A DNA stretch of 64,000 nucleotides from UBA8612 sp045604525 (GTDB lineage Bacteria > Bacillota > Clostridia > Oscillospirales > Acutalibacteraceae). This document shows positions 1-8,345 of this stretch, in pieces; positions within the stretch are counted from its first letter, which is position 1, and every line of letters begins with the position of its first letter. The stretch covers positions 62,001 to 126,000 of the forward strand of contig JAZUOH010000043.1 of assembly GCA_045604525.1 (NCBI GenBank). The letters are read 5' to 3'. A program made the translations under genes and the position numbers. The notes under the pieces were generated by a model, which was given only the letters and a program-made list of their open reading frames with translations, searched no databases and was not told the origin of the DNA.

Positions 1-371
1 TTTTGGGCAGAGCAGATGTTTTTATCAGTATCAGTCACACTAAGGGTGCGGTTATGGTTGGCTTTTCCGACAGGCCGTTAGGTGTTGATATAGAACAGGT
101 TAAAATTCGTCGAAAATCGGTTGAAAACCGCATTTTTACAAAGAGTGAATCAACTTTAGTGGACTTGTCTGACAATGAAAATAAAACCTTTTTTACACTC
201 TGGACGCTTAAAGAAAGCTATCTCAAAGCAATCGGCACCGGCTTTGCAGATAATGCTAAAAGCATAGAGTTTCTGAATGTCGCAAACCCTGTTAAATCAA
301 ATTGCGAGGCTTTTGCGTTTGAAACAGGGGAGTACAACGGTTGTGTATTTTCTGTTTGCGAAAAAAATTAA
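1..371 (+). CDS. 4'-phosphopantetheinyl transferase (Sfp type), C-terminal part
   Basis: This is the 3' end of a gene cut by the left window edge. The visible 122 residues carry the Sfp-superfamily signatures: an S-I-S-H-T stretch, then G-V-D-I-E, whose acidic residues bind magnesium in the family, and later W-T-L-K-E-S-Y-L-K-A-I-G-T-G-F, the K-E-S/K motif that contacts CoA. The family moves phosphopantetheine from CoA onto a serine of carrier proteins. The TTG at position 3 is only where the window begins to allow a reading; the true start must lie upstream because these enzymes are usually about 200 residues. The next gene on the same strand begins 90 bp downstream. Whether the target is a fatty-acid or a secondary-metabolite carrier protein cannot be seen. 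Confidence 0.85.
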   Translation, partial: LGRADVFISISHTKGAVMVGFSDRPLGVDIEQVKIRRKSVENRIFTKSESTLVDLSDNENKTFFTLWTLKESYLKAIGTGFADNAKSIEFLNVANPVKSNCEAFAFETGEYNGCVFSVCEKN

Positions 372-461
372 GTCTATTTTTATATTTATATAAATTTTTA
401 TTGATATTTTTATTTTTCTGTGGTAAATTTAAAGTAATCACAAATAGGAGGCAGATGTGGC

Positions 462-2006
462 ATGAGCAAAAAAACCGTATTCCTTACCGGCGCATCAGGT
501 AATATGGGCTGGGAAGGCTTCAAGCAGCTGTATGCAAAGAAGGATAAGTTTAATATTGTTGTTCTTCTTCGCGACAGTGAGAAAAACAGAAACAAGTTTG
601 CAAATTATATGAATGATCCCTCAGTCAGAATTGTCTGGGGCGACCTAAGAAAATATGAGGACGTTCTTGATGCTGTCAACGGCTCAGATTACGTTCTTCA
701 CGTTGGCGGTATGGTTTCTCCGTCGGCTGACTATCTCCCCATTGCAACTATCAAAACAAACGTAGGCGCTGCACAGAATATCGTTAAGGCTGTCAAGGCA
801 CAGCCTGACCCCGATGCAGTTAAGGTTGTTTACATAGGTACGGTTGCTGAAACAGGCGAGCGTGATGACCCGATTCATTGGGCACGTACAGGCGACCCCA
901 TCAAAATCAGTGTTTACGACCACTATGCAACAAGTAAGGTTATAGCAGAGTCTGTTTTTGCAGAATCCGGCCTTAAATATTGGGTATCACTTCGTCAGTC
1001 CGGTATCCTCTATCCCGAAATCCTCAAGAATATGGAGCCCATTATGTATCACGTTGTTATCAACGGTGTTCTTGAGTGGGCAACTGTTGAAGATTCCGGC
1101 CGTCTTCTTGTTAATGTCTGCGGCGACGATGTTCCCGAAGAGTTCTGGAGAAGATTCTACAATATCGGCTCCGGTGCACAGTACAGAATCACAAATATGG
1201 AATTTGATGAGCTTCTTCTTGGCAAGTGCGGTCTCGGTCTTGGCGACCCCAAGAAGCTGTTTGACCCCGATTGGTTTATCACCCGTAACTTCCACGGTCA
1301 GTGGTATCTCGATTCTGACGTTCTTGAGAGCTATCTCCACTTCCGTGCAAACACTCCCATCAAGGAGTACTTCAAGAGCATGATGGACAGAGTTGAGTGG
1401 TTCTACAAGCTCGCTTTCCTTGCAAAGCCCTTTGCTTTTGCTGTTAAGCCCTTTATGAAGAAGATTGCTCAGACTCCCGTTTACGGTACACTCTGGTGGA
1501 AGGCAAATAATGTTACTCCCAGAATCAACGCTTATGTCGGCTCAATGGAAAAGTGGAACGCTATCGGCTCTGATTGGAGCAAGGTTAAGGTTTACCGTCC
1601 TAACGATGACCCTGCAAAGGCTCTCGTGCTTGACCACGGTTATGATGAAACAAAGCCCTTCGATTCTCTTACTCTTGAAGATCTTCAGAAGGCTGCTGAG
1701 TTCCGTGGCGGTAAGTGCCTTGCAACTGAGATTGTTGATATGTATACACCTGTTAAGTGGCAGTGTGCACACGGTCACGAGTTTATGATGAGCCCGAACC
1801 TTGTTCTTCGCGGCGGTCACTGGTGCCCCGAAGAGCTTCCCTCATCCCTTGAGAAGGCAGAGCAGAAGAAGTTCCGTTGGGCATACGATGACGAAGCAAA
1901 GGTTAACCCCTTCTTCGCACAGGTATGGTATCCGCTTCACGACAAGGATGAGAACAACGTTTACACCGAAGAAATCTATGCAGATTTCAAGGAGTACAAG
2001 AAATAA
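462..2006 (+). CDS. NAD(P)-dependent epimerase/dehydratase-like protein with C-terminal zinc-ribbon-like tail
   Basis: A 514-residue extended short-chain dehydrogenase. The Rossmann dinucleotide loop T-G-A-S-G-N-M-G is at residues 9-16 and the catalytic Y-x-x-x-K is Y155/K159. Classical family members end near residue 330; this one has about 180 further residues. Around residues 424-458 there is a K-W-Q-C-A-H-G-H stretch followed by G-G-H-W-C-P-E-E, which resembles the small bacterial zinc-ribbon pattern W-x-C-x-x-G-H ... W-C-P-x-C. The last position is Glu458 instead of Cys, so metal binding may be lost. The start is fixed by an AGGAGG ending 10 bases before the ATG. Substrate unknown; nucleotide sugars or hydroxysteroids are typical for the superfamily. 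Confidence 0.75.
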   Translation: MSKKTVFLTGASGNMGWEGFKQLYAKKDKFNIVVLLRDSEKNRNKFANYMNDPSVRIVWGDLRKYEDVLDAVNGSDYVLHVGGMVSPSADYLPIATIKTNVGAAQNIVKAVKAQPDPDAVKVVYIGTVAETGERDDPIHWARTGDPIKISVYDHYATSKVIAESVFAESGLKYWVSLRQSGILYPEILKNMEPIMYHVVINGVLEWATVEDSGRLLVNVCGDDVPEEFWRRFYNIGSGAQYRITNMEFDELLLGKCGLGLGDPKKLFDPDWFITRNFHGQWYLDSDVLESYLHFRANTPIKEYFKSMMDRVEWFYKLAFLAKPFAFAVKPFMKKIAQTPVYGTLWWKANNVTPRINAYVGSMEKWNAIGSDWSKVKVYRPNDDPAKALVLDHGYDETKPFDSLTLEDLQKAAEFRGGKCLATEIVDMYTPVKWQCAHGHEFMMSPNLVLRGGHWCPEELPSSLEKAEQKKFRWAYDDEAKVNPFFAQVWYPLHDKDENNVYTEEIYADFKEYKK

Positions 2007-2009
2007 GCC

Positions 2010-2231
2010 GACAAGGTCGGCACCAAATACCTCAGTCAAGTTGATTCGCAGAACACAAGCAATAAAACGAGATAAGTTTGTTGCATAGTTCTGAATAACG
2101 ACAAGGTCGGCACCAAATACCTCAGTCAAGTTGAGTCACAGAATCCAAGCAATAAAACGAGATAAGCTTGTTGCATAATTCTGAACAGCGACGAGTCTGA
2201 TACCAAATGCTTCACTTAATCTGAGGTGCAT
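2010..2231. repeat. 90-bp tandem repeat, about 2.4 copies
   Basis: Two nearly identical 90-bp units begin at 2010 and 2100, both opening with GACAAGGTCGGCACC and containing GCAATAAAACGAGATAAG; a third, degenerate partial unit starts at 2190, exactly one period later. The array fills the space between the epimerase-like gene and its terminator. The reverse complement of the GATAAG-containing part reappears near 8763 as CTTATCTCGTTTTAT, and a shorter form is near 8597, so the unit shares a module with other intergenic repeats here. No convincing reading frame is conserved across the units. Confidence 0.8.
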
Positions 2232-2240
2232 AGCTTACAA

Positions 2241-2280
2241 AACAGCGATTAAACCTTTACGGTTCTATCGCTGTTTTTTT
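2241..2280 (+). terminator. Intrinsic terminator
   Basis: A 9-bp stem (AACAGCGAT at 2241-2249 with ATCGCTGTT at 2266-2274) is followed directly by a run of T. It closes the transcript of the epimerase-like gene and the 90-bp repeat array. Confidence 0.8.
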
Positions 2281-2379
2281 ATTTTAAAATGCACGCAGTT
2301 TATAAAAAATTTATTATTAGAAAATATATGAATAATTTTGTAAAATATTAACAAACTTTTAACTAATTACAGATAATTA

Positions 2380-2408
2380 TTGAATTATGAGCGGCTTATT
2401 GCTATAAT
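2380..2408 (+). promoter_or_regulatory. Sigma-A type promoter of the secreted-protein cluster
   Basis: TTGAAT at 2380-2385 and a perfect TATAAT at 2403-2408 are separated by 17 bp, about 70 bp before the first secreted-protein gene. This suggests a transcript starting near 2415 that may cover several of the paralogues. Confidence 0.6.
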
Positions 2409-2478
2409 ATGGATAAAGGGAAATAAGAGTATCCGCTAAAAAGGAACGGGTACGAAATTTAAAGGGAGGTAAATATAT

Positions 2479-3570
2479 ATGTCAGTTTATTCAAAAAAGG
2501 TTTTGTCAGTTATTCTTTGTGCAGTTTTACTTTTTACCACCGCAAGCGTAGCCTTTGCTGCGGAGGGAACAAGATCGGTTGTTGACAGCGGCTTCTGCGG
2601 CGCACAGGGCGAAAACCTAACCTGGACACTCTACGATGACGGCGAACTTGTCATAAGCGGTGAGGGTGAGATGGAGGATTATTATTGGTCACGGTTCAGA
2701 GCTCCTTGGTATGAGTTGTGTTCACAGATTAAAGTGATAACCGTTGAAGAAGGTGTTACAAGTATCGGGTGTGAGGCTTTTAGCCTGGATCATACAGTTA
2801 GGTACTACAGAGTTAATTTGCCTAAAAGTCTCAAAGTGTTTGGAGATGCTATAAACAGCACAATTAAAAACCAATACTCTTTTAGATATCTTGCAATTTG
2901 CTATGCCGGTTCCGAAGAAGACTGGAAAAGAATAGAATTCAAGCAATATGATTATTCAATCGATTTTAAGGATGAGAGTTGGTTCGAAAAGTCATATACG
3001 CATTCGGAGTATGGCATCATTTTTGATACTTTTGATAAAAAATATATAATGTACTTTAACGGTGAAGAACCGCAGACACTTTGCGATCTTCAGATAAAGC
3101 AGGATCAATTCAATTCAAACGCAGGCAAAGAAGTGCCGATATATGCAAAATATTATTCCGAAACCGATATTGATAAGGTGGTCTTTTATTCCATTCTCGG
3201 TGGTAATACCGAAAAAATCGGCGAAGTATATATGAGCGATATCACTTCGGTTGTTATGGATAGAATAACAACCAGTGTAATATTACCGGAAGGCAAAAAA
3301 GGTGATATTTATGTAAAAGCTGAGTTGATTTCTGCTGACGGTACAGTTTTAGCAACATCGGACGAATATATGCTTAAAAATACCAGTGTTGACCATAGAA
3401 CACAGGAAGAAAAGATAAAGGATTCAATTGAATCTGCTTTTCTTGAAGCAAAGCTTTTAGGACTGTTTACTTTGTTTTATGGTGTGCTGGGACCGATTAT
3501 CAGCGTGGTTTTTTCACCTTATTATCTTTGTCTTACTATTAAAGAATTGGTAAGAGCAGCACGAATATAA
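2479..3570 (+). CDS. Secreted BspA-type leucine-rich-repeat protein with C-terminal membrane segment
   Basis: A 363-residue protein with a Sec signal peptide ending near A-F-A-A (residue 28). After it comes the module common in clostridial BspA-like surface proteins: a short G-x-C-G-A...L-T-W-T-L stretch, D-D-G-E-L-V-I-S-G-E-G-E-M, then an LRR_5-like strand (V-I-T-V-E-E-G-V-T-S-I-G) and a second K-S-L-K-V-F repeat. The middle is not recognisable. The last 40 residues are hydrophobic and would anchor it in the membrane. A strong GGGAGG site precedes the ATG. The signal-peptide core (S-V-I-L-C-A-V-L-L-F-T-T-A-S-V-A-F-A-A) is shared almost unchanged with the following genes, so this is a paralogous family. 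Role unknown; surface adhesion is typical for BspA proteins. Confidence 0.7.
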   Translation: MSVYSKKVLSVILCAVLLFTTASVAFAAEGTRSVVDSGFCGAQGENLTWTLYDDGELVISGEGEMEDYYWSRFRAPWYELCSQIKVITVEEGVTSIGCEAFSLDHTVRYYRVNLPKSLKVFGDAINSTIKNQYSFRYLAICYAGSEEDWKRIEFKQYDYSIDFKDESWFEKSYTHSEYGIIFDTFDKKYIMYFNGEEPQTLCDLQIKQDQFNSNAGKEVPIYAKYYSETDIDKVVFYSILGGNTEKIGEVYMSDITSVVMDRITTSVILPEGKKGDIYVKAELISADGTVLATSDEYMLKNTSVDHRTQEEKIKDSIESAFLEAKLLGLFTLFYGVLGPIISVVFSPYYLCLTIKELVRAARI

Positions 3571-3598
3571 ACGGTATAAATAAAAGGAGTATTATATT

Positions 3599-4537
3599 AT
3601 GAATAAAAGTATTAAAAAACTTATGTCGTTTATCCTCTGTGCCGTGCTTCTTTTCACCACCGCAAGCGTAGCCTTTGCGGCGGAGGATAATTCAGAAGAA
3701 GTGCTTGAAAAAGACTATACCTGTCATAATTATCATTCAAATGATTACGCAATGGGTTTTATTGTTGTCACATTTAACAGTAAATATTCTCAAACGGGCG
3801 AAATACCTGAGGTGTGTATTTATTTTGGCAGTAGCGGAAAACATCCCGTAACAGAAGATTTAATCACGTTAAAAGTTTTTGAGAATGAGGGAAAAAGATA
3901 TCCTCAGCTGTTTATAAAATTGAATTACGTCAGTATAAACCGTATTGAAATCGGCGAAGGTGCTTTTGTTACGGAATCGGGCGAAAGCAGCGGAAAAGTT
4001 AAAATACCCGGAAATAAAATAACCAAAGCCAATGACCTGGGCGTGTCTTGCAGGCTTGAGGCGTTTGAAATAGAAGAGCACATTGATTTAATAACCGGCA
4101 AAATGTGCCGATATACGGCAGTAGGAAAGCCTGTCAGAATAGTAGGTTACGGTGAATACGGCGAGGCGTGGCTTAGTGGAATAACAGTTACATATACCGT
4201 AAACGGAAAAACTACCGAAACAAATTCCGGTGAATTTGTGCCGCAGGAGCCTGGCAGTTATGTCGTCGAGTTGAAGCTTGGTGATGTTGCCGTAAAAACA
4301 TTGGAGTTTGATGTTCTGAGTGAAAGTAAGGCATATTCAAAAAACCTTGGCAATGCAACCGTATGGCTGCTTCTTACACCGTTATATCTTGTGCTTGGTA
4401 CAGGGTTATTTGTTTTTATACCGGGCTTCGGAACCTGGATCGGATCCACAACGGTGATGGCTGCTTTTGCTATGATACCGCGCTTTTTCACGGCCCTTTT
4501 TAGCGGTCCTATCTATAAAGAATATATAATCAAATAA
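3599..4537 (+). CDS. Secreted membrane-anchored protein, family with C-terminal P-G-F-G motif (copy 1)
   Basis: A 312-residue protein of unknown function. It has the cluster's signal peptide (residues 1-28), an N-terminal acidic segment (E-D-N-S-E-E-V-L-E-K-D-Y), a beta-rich middle containing A-F-V-T-E-S-G-E-S-S-G-K-V, then a domain with Y-T-V-N-G-K-T-T-E-T-N-S-G-E-F that resembles bacterial Ig-like or cell-wall-binding folds. The C-terminal 60 residues are two hydrophobic stretches around I-P-G-F-G-T-W-I-G. The 6597 gene is a close paralogue over the whole length and 5603 a more distant one. A GGAG site lies 11 bases before the ATG. The gene follows its neighbour by 28 bp, consistent with one operon. 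Confidence 0.65.
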   Translation: MNKSIKKLMSFILCAVLLFTTASVAFAAEDNSEEVLEKDYTCHNYHSNDYAMGFIVVTFNSKYSQTGEIPEVCIYFGSSGKHPVTEDLITLKVFENEGKRYPQLFIKLNYVSINRIEIGEGAFVTESGESSGKVKIPGNKITKANDLGVSCRLEAFEIEEHIDLITGKMCRYTAVGKPVRIVGYGEYGEAWLSGITVTYTVNGKTTETNSGEFVPQEPGSYVVELKLGDVAVKTLEFDVLSESKAYSKNLGNATVWLLLTPLYLVLGTGLFVFIPGFGTWIGSTTVMAAFAMIPRFFTALFSGPIYKEYIIK

Positions 4538-4574
4538 AAGTATCGATTAAATATATCAAGAGGAGGTAAAAACA

Positions 4575-5399
4575 ATGAACAAAAAGTTTAGGAAATTTCT
4601 TTCTGTTATTCTCTGTGCAGTTCTTCTTTTCACTACCGCAAGCGTAGCCTTTGCGGCAGATGAATACGAATATTTTGATCAAGGACTTTTCAGCTACAGA
4701 GTAAAAGACGGTGAAGCAGAAATTAAGAAATGTGATCCCTCTGCTGTAGGCGATGTCGTGATTCCTGCTGTTGCAAACGGTTATCCCGTTACATACGTTG
4801 GAGGCAAATCCTTCGAGAATTGTTCGAAGATTACGAGCATCACTGTTGGTGAGAATGTCAGATACTTTAGGTACAATCCATTTCCCGGTTGTTCTTCACT
4901 TGAACGTTTTATTGTGTATGGAAATAATTCGCATTATATGGTAGATAAATACGGCGTTTTGTACTCAAAGAATATGAAAAGTTTAATTGCTTATCCGGGC
5001 GCAAGTATAATGGAAGATTACATAATACCTGATGGTGTTGAGTATGTATACGCAGTGTTTGATAGTTGCGCAAATCTCAAAACCCTTACCGTGCCTGAAA
5101 GCGTGAATTTCAGGATGAACTGTAAGTTTAATAACTGTCCCAACCTGACCGATGTTTATGTTGGCGATATAGAAAGAAGTTGGGAGCTTATGGACGGAGG
5201 CGATTGGGATTTTGATGAGAGCGTTACCGTCCATTGCAGAAAAGAGAATATAAAAGATAAATTTGACCATTTCTTGTATCAGGTAGGTTGCTTTCTTGGC
5301 CCGATAATGTTTTTCGGTACAACTTTCGGTATGGCAATATTGGGCTTAATTTCTACTCCTTTTGTTAAACTTTGGCAACTGATTGAAGAATTATTTTGA
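4575..5399 (+). CDS. Secreted BspA-type leucine-rich-repeat protein (copy 2)
   Basis: A 274-residue protein with the shared signal peptide and an LRR_5/BspA body: G-D-V-V-I-P-A-V-A-N-G-Y-P-V-T-Y-V-G, then I-T-S-I-T-V-G-E-N-V, S-L-E-R-F-I-V, a D-K-Y-G-V-L-Y-S-K-N block typical of these repeats, and L-K-T-L-T-V-P-E-S-V. The C-terminus carries a hydrophobic segment (residues about 238-270). The start has an AGAGGAGGT site 9 bases upstream. It shares its domain class with the 2479 gene while the genes on either side belong to the P-G-F-G family, so the cluster alternates two protein types under one kind of export signal. Confidence 0.7.
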   Translation: MNKKFRKFLSVILCAVLLFTTASVAFAADEYEYFDQGLFSYRVKDGEAEIKKCDPSAVGDVVIPAVANGYPVTYVGGKSFENCSKITSITVGENVRYFRYNPFPGCSSLERFIVYGNNSHYMVDKYGVLYSKNMKSLIAYPGASIMEDYIIPDGVEYVYAVFDSCANLKTLTVPESVNFRMNCKFNNCPNLTDVYVGDIERSWELMDGGDWDFDESVTVHCRKENIKDKFDHFLYQVGCFLGPIMFFGTTFGMAILGLISTPFVKLWQLIEELF

Positions 5400-5577
5400 A
5401 GGAATGGTTTTAAAAAGGCGATTGATAAAAATGATGACGATTTCTATTCTGGCTATTATTATAAATACGCTGTGTTATATTTATCAGGATCTTTTGGCTA
5501 AAGGAATTGATATTTCGTTTTTACATCAGCCGTATCACGATTTTATGTATGCTGTTTTGGGATGGTTAGCACCGTAA
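5383..5577 (+). CDS. Small hydrophobic protein overlapping the upstream gene
   Basis: An open frame that overlaps the end of the 4575 gene by 17 bp if it begins at the TTG, which would suggest translational coupling. In-frame ATG codons at 5404 and near 5431 are alternatives; none has a good ribosome site. The product would be 50-64 residues with one membrane helix (T-I-S-I-L-A-I-I-I-N-T-L-C-Y-I-Y). No family recognised. It could be a chance frame, but it fills the only gap in an otherwise tight cluster. Confidence 0.4.
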   Translation: MKNYFEGMVLKRRLIKMMTISILAIIINTLCYIYQDLLAKGIDISFLHQPYHDFMYAVLGWLAP

Positions 5578-5602
5578 TGATGTATAATAGGAGGAGAAAA
5601 TA

Positions 5603-6571
5603 ATGAACAAAAAGTTTAAGAAAGTTCTGTCCGTAATACTTTGCGCTGTTATGCTTTTCACAATCGCCAGCGTAGCTTTTGCGGCGGAAGATGCACAGAC
5701 AGAAGAACTTGAAAAAATATACAGTTGTGATTACTATTCTGATTTTGATACAGTTGTTATAACTTACACTAATAAATATTCGGTGGCAGGTGAAATTCCT
5801 GAAATAACTATTCAGACTCGGTCACCTAAAGATAATGAAATTACGGAAAATATTGAAGTCAGCGAAGAGAAAATCCAAATGAAGGTTTTTGAGCGGAATA
5901 ATTTTTACTATCCGCAGATAATTATCAATACGGATTTTTGCGAGGAAATTCTGGGTGTTGAAGTTGCGGCCGGAGCCTTTGCAACCGCTGACGGAGTTGA
6001 AAGTGCAAAGTTGGTGATTCCTGCTTCAAGAGTAAAAGATGCGAATAATTTTTATATAAAATGCCGATATGATTGTGTTGCGTTTTCTGAAACACCGGCG
6101 GATTCTGAAGAGAGAATAATAAATTATTGCGCAATAGTCAACAGACCTATTGAGGTATCAATTGAGGGCGGCAATGGCGGTTACGGAAAGGCTTGGCTTG
6201 AAGAATCAACTTTTTCGTATACGGTAAACGGAAAAACAGCAGAGATTGATTCGGACAGTATTATTCCCGAAAAACCGGGAGTATATGCTATAAAATTAAG
6301 CTTGGACGGTGTGTTTACAGAAGAAATGACAATAGAAGTTGTTTCGGAAGAAGTTGCAGTTAAAAAAGAGCGTAAAATTGCAACAAGAAATTTGAAAGAA
6401 TTTCCGAAAGATTTTTTATTGGGTTTGTTGGCTTTTATTATTGTGCCCGGTATGGGTACTGTTGGTGGCGGTGCTATAATGATAAACTCTTTTGAGTATG
6501 TGTCGGATTTTTTCAAAGCCTTGTTTGGTAACCCCGATTACGGAAGGCATCTTGCCAAGAGCAATGAGTGA
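5603..6571 (+). CDS. Secreted membrane-anchored protein, P-G-F-G family (divergent copy)
   Basis: A 322-residue member of the same family as the 3599 and 6597 genes: shared signal peptide, acidic linker (E-D-A-Q-T-E-E-L-E-K-I-Y), the A-G-A-F-A-T-A-D-G-V block, the Y-T-V-N-G-K-T-A-E-I-D-S block and a C-terminal hydrophobic region around I-V-P-G-M-G-T-V-G-G-G. It differs most in the middle, where a longer acidic stretch replaces the short loop of the other two. An AGGAGG site precedes the ATG. Function unknown; conservation of the glycine-rich membrane end suggests the membrane part matters. Confidence 0.65.
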   Translation: MNKKFKKVLSVILCAVMLFTIASVAFAAEDAQTEELEKIYSCDYYSDFDTVVITYTNKYSVAGEIPEITIQTRSPKDNEITENIEVSEEKIQMKVFERNNFYYPQIIINTDFCEEILGVEVAAGAFATADGVESAKLVIPASRVKDANNFYIKCRYDCVAFSETPADSEERIINYCAIVNRPIEVSIEGGNGGYGKAWLEESTFSYTVNGKTAEIDSDSIIPEKPGVYAIKLSLDGVFTEEMTIEVVSEEVAVKKERKIATRNLKEFPKDFLLGLLAFIIVPGMGTVGGGAIMINSFEYVSDFFKALFGNPDYGRHLAKSNE

Positions 6572-6596
6572 TTATATTCAATAGGAGGAGAAAACA

Positions 6597-7520
6597 ATGA
6601 ACAAAAAGTTAAAGAAATTTTTGTCAGTTATCCTTTGTGCTGTGCTGATTTTCACTACCGCAAGCGTAGCCTTTGCGGCAGAGGATAATTCGGAAGAAGT
6701 GCTTGAAAAAAACTACGCCTGTCATAGTTATCCGAGTGGTTTTATTGTTGTTACATTCAGCAGTTGGTATTCTCAGATAGGTGAAATACCTGAGGTGTAC
6801 TTGAACGACAGTTCGAGCATATATCCAGTAGCAAAAGATGATATTGATTTTAGAATTTTTGAGTATGGGGGGATAAGATATCCTCAGTTGTTCATAAAGA
6901 ACACAAATAATTTCGAGGCCATAATCGGTATCGAAATCGGTGCCGGCGCATTTGTTACTGAATCGGGTGAAATAAGCGGTAAGGTTATAATACCTAAAAA
7001 CAGAATAAATGAGCTTAGTGGTTTTGCTGTGTTGTGTAAGTTTGAAGCGATTAAATTAGAAGAGCACACAGGTTTAGTCAGCAGCAAAAGCTGCTACTAT
7101 GCAACCGTTGGAAAGCCTGTTACAATAGTTGGTCACAGCGAACACGGTAAGATGTGGCTAAGTGAAATGACAGCTACATATACCGTGAATGGAAAAACTG
7201 TCGAAATAAACTCCAATGAATTTATACCGCAGGAGCCGGGAAAATACGTTGTTGAGTTGAAGCTTGACGATGTTTTTACAAAAACGTTTGAGATTTATGT
7301 TCTGAGTGAAAAAGAGGCGTATTTAAAGAACCTTGGTAATGCAACCGGATGGTTTTTTCTATCACCGCTGTATGCCGTGTTTGGTACAGTGTTGCTTTTA
7401 ATACCAGGCTTTGGTGTGGTTATGGGAGGTTTTACGTGGTATTCTGTAGGTAATATGGTATATCGCTTTTTTTCAGCAATTTTTGACGGCCCCGTTTACA
7501 TGCATTGCACACTCAATTAA
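6597..7520 (+). CDS. Secreted membrane-anchored protein, P-G-F-G family (copy 3)
   Basis: A 307-residue close paralogue of the 3599 gene. Both have E-D-N-S-E-E-V-L-E-K after the signal peptide, the R-Y-P-Q-L-F-I-K block, A-F-V-T-E-S-G-E, Y-T-V-N-G-K-T, the P-Q-E-P-G block and a final L-I-P-G-F-G membrane region. The pair looks like a tandem duplication with the LRR gene and the divergent copy between them. A TAGGAGGAG site lies a few bases before the ATG. No catalytic motif seen. It is the last member before a 160-bp gap holding two small hairpins. Confidence 0.65.
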   Translation: MNKKLKKFLSVILCAVLIFTTASVAFAAEDNSEEVLEKNYACHSYPSGFIVVTFSSWYSQIGEIPEVYLNDSSSIYPVAKDDIDFRIFEYGGIRYPQLFIKNTNNFEAIIGIEIGAGAFVTESGEISGKVIIPKNRINELSGFAVLCKFEAIKLEEHTGLVSSKSCYYATVGKPVTIVGHSEHGKMWLSEMTATYTVNGKTVEINSNEFIPQEPGKYVVELKLDDVFTKTFEIYVLSEKEAYLKNLGNATGWFFLSPLYAVFGTVLLLIPGFGVVMGGFTWYSVGNMVYRFFSAIFDGPVYMHCTLN

Positions 7521-7604
7521 AAAACGAGCGATGAAACTGCCGATTCCTTCTTGAAGTAAAGATATCTTTATGATATGGTTTAGGCAGAATAGGAATGAAT
7601 ATAG

Positions 7605-7661
7605 CCTTACCCTATAAAAGTAGGGTAAGGCAGGAATAGCTGTCATACCTCGAGGAATGAC
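7605..7661. other. Two small hairpins in the leader of the lipoprotein gene
   Basis: A perfect 9-bp stem (CCTTACCCT 7605-7613 with AGGGTAAGG 7622-7630) is followed by a second palindromic stretch, GTCATACCTCGAGGAATGAC at 7642-7661. No T run follows the first stem, so it is not a standard terminator. The second hairpin ends a few bases before the ribosome site of the next gene and could affect its translation. Confidence 0.4.
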
Positions 7662-7679
7662 CGTCAGGAGATATAGGTA

Positions 7680-8228
7680 ATGAAAAAAAGACTAATTATT
7701 ATCCTTATCTTAGTAAAAGTTCTTATTTTGGTTTTGTCGGGTTGTAATGACAGTTATGATATTAACCAATTATATAAAATTACTGATAACGGCAATTTTA
7801 CCTATGATTATTCCATCAAAGACAGACATGGTAATATTCTCATAAGTGATAAGGATGTATCACGGGAACCCAAGGTGAATGTTATAAATGAGGATATATT
7901 GAGCATTTCAGTTCAAACAGGTACGGGTATTTCTACTCGTTGGACGATTTATTGTGATGTTAACAGCGGAAATGTATCTGACACGTATTATTCTGTTTTA
8001 GGCGAATACGAAGAGAATGTTGTATTTGTAAATTATGATAACGGAAGGCATAGTGTTATAATACAGGATATTTTTAACAAAGGAGAGTATTTAAAAGAAG
8101 TAGTGCTTGAGGATGCGTCTGAAACAGTAGACCCTATTGTTGACTACGTTAAATTTGATGATAAGATAAAGATAATGTATTTAAAAGGCAACAACTTCTT
8201 AGAGACCGAACTAATAATAGAAATGTAA
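7680..8228 (+). CDS. Lipoprotein of unknown function
   Basis: A 182-residue protein with a type II signal: positively charged start (M-K-K-R), a hydrophobic run and the lipobox L-S-G-C at about residues 19-22, so the mature protein would be lipid-anchored at Cys22. The rest is beta-rich with no recognised domain (for example N-Y-D-N-G-R-H-S-V-I-I-Q-D-I). It has CAGGAG about 9 bases before the ATG and ends just before a strong terminator. It does not carry the signal peptide of the five genes upstream. Confidence 0.6.
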   Translation: MKKRLIIILILVKVLILVLSGCNDSYDINQLYKITDNGNFTYDYSIKDRHGNILISDKDVSREPKVNVINEDILSISVQTGTGISTRWTIYCDVNSGNVSDTYYSVLGEYEENVVFVNYDNGRHSVIIQDIFNKGEYLKEVVLEDASETVDPIVDYVKFDDKIKIMYLKGNNFLETELIIEM

Positions 8229-8240
8229 TCTGTGTATTAA

Positions 8241-8279
8241 AAAACAGCGATGAAACTTTTATGTTTCATCGCTGTTTTT
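8241..8279 (+). terminator. Intrinsic terminator
   Basis: A perfect 16-bp stem (8241-8256 with 8263-8278) with a 6-base loop, ending in T residues, right after the lipoprotein stop. Its stem base, AACAGCGAT, is the same as in the terminator at 2241. Confidence 0.85.
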
Positions 8280-8345
8280 ATGTTAATCTTGCTGTAATAA
8301 AGAATTTTTTGTGATATTTCCACAACACTTTGCTTTTTCTCAAAG

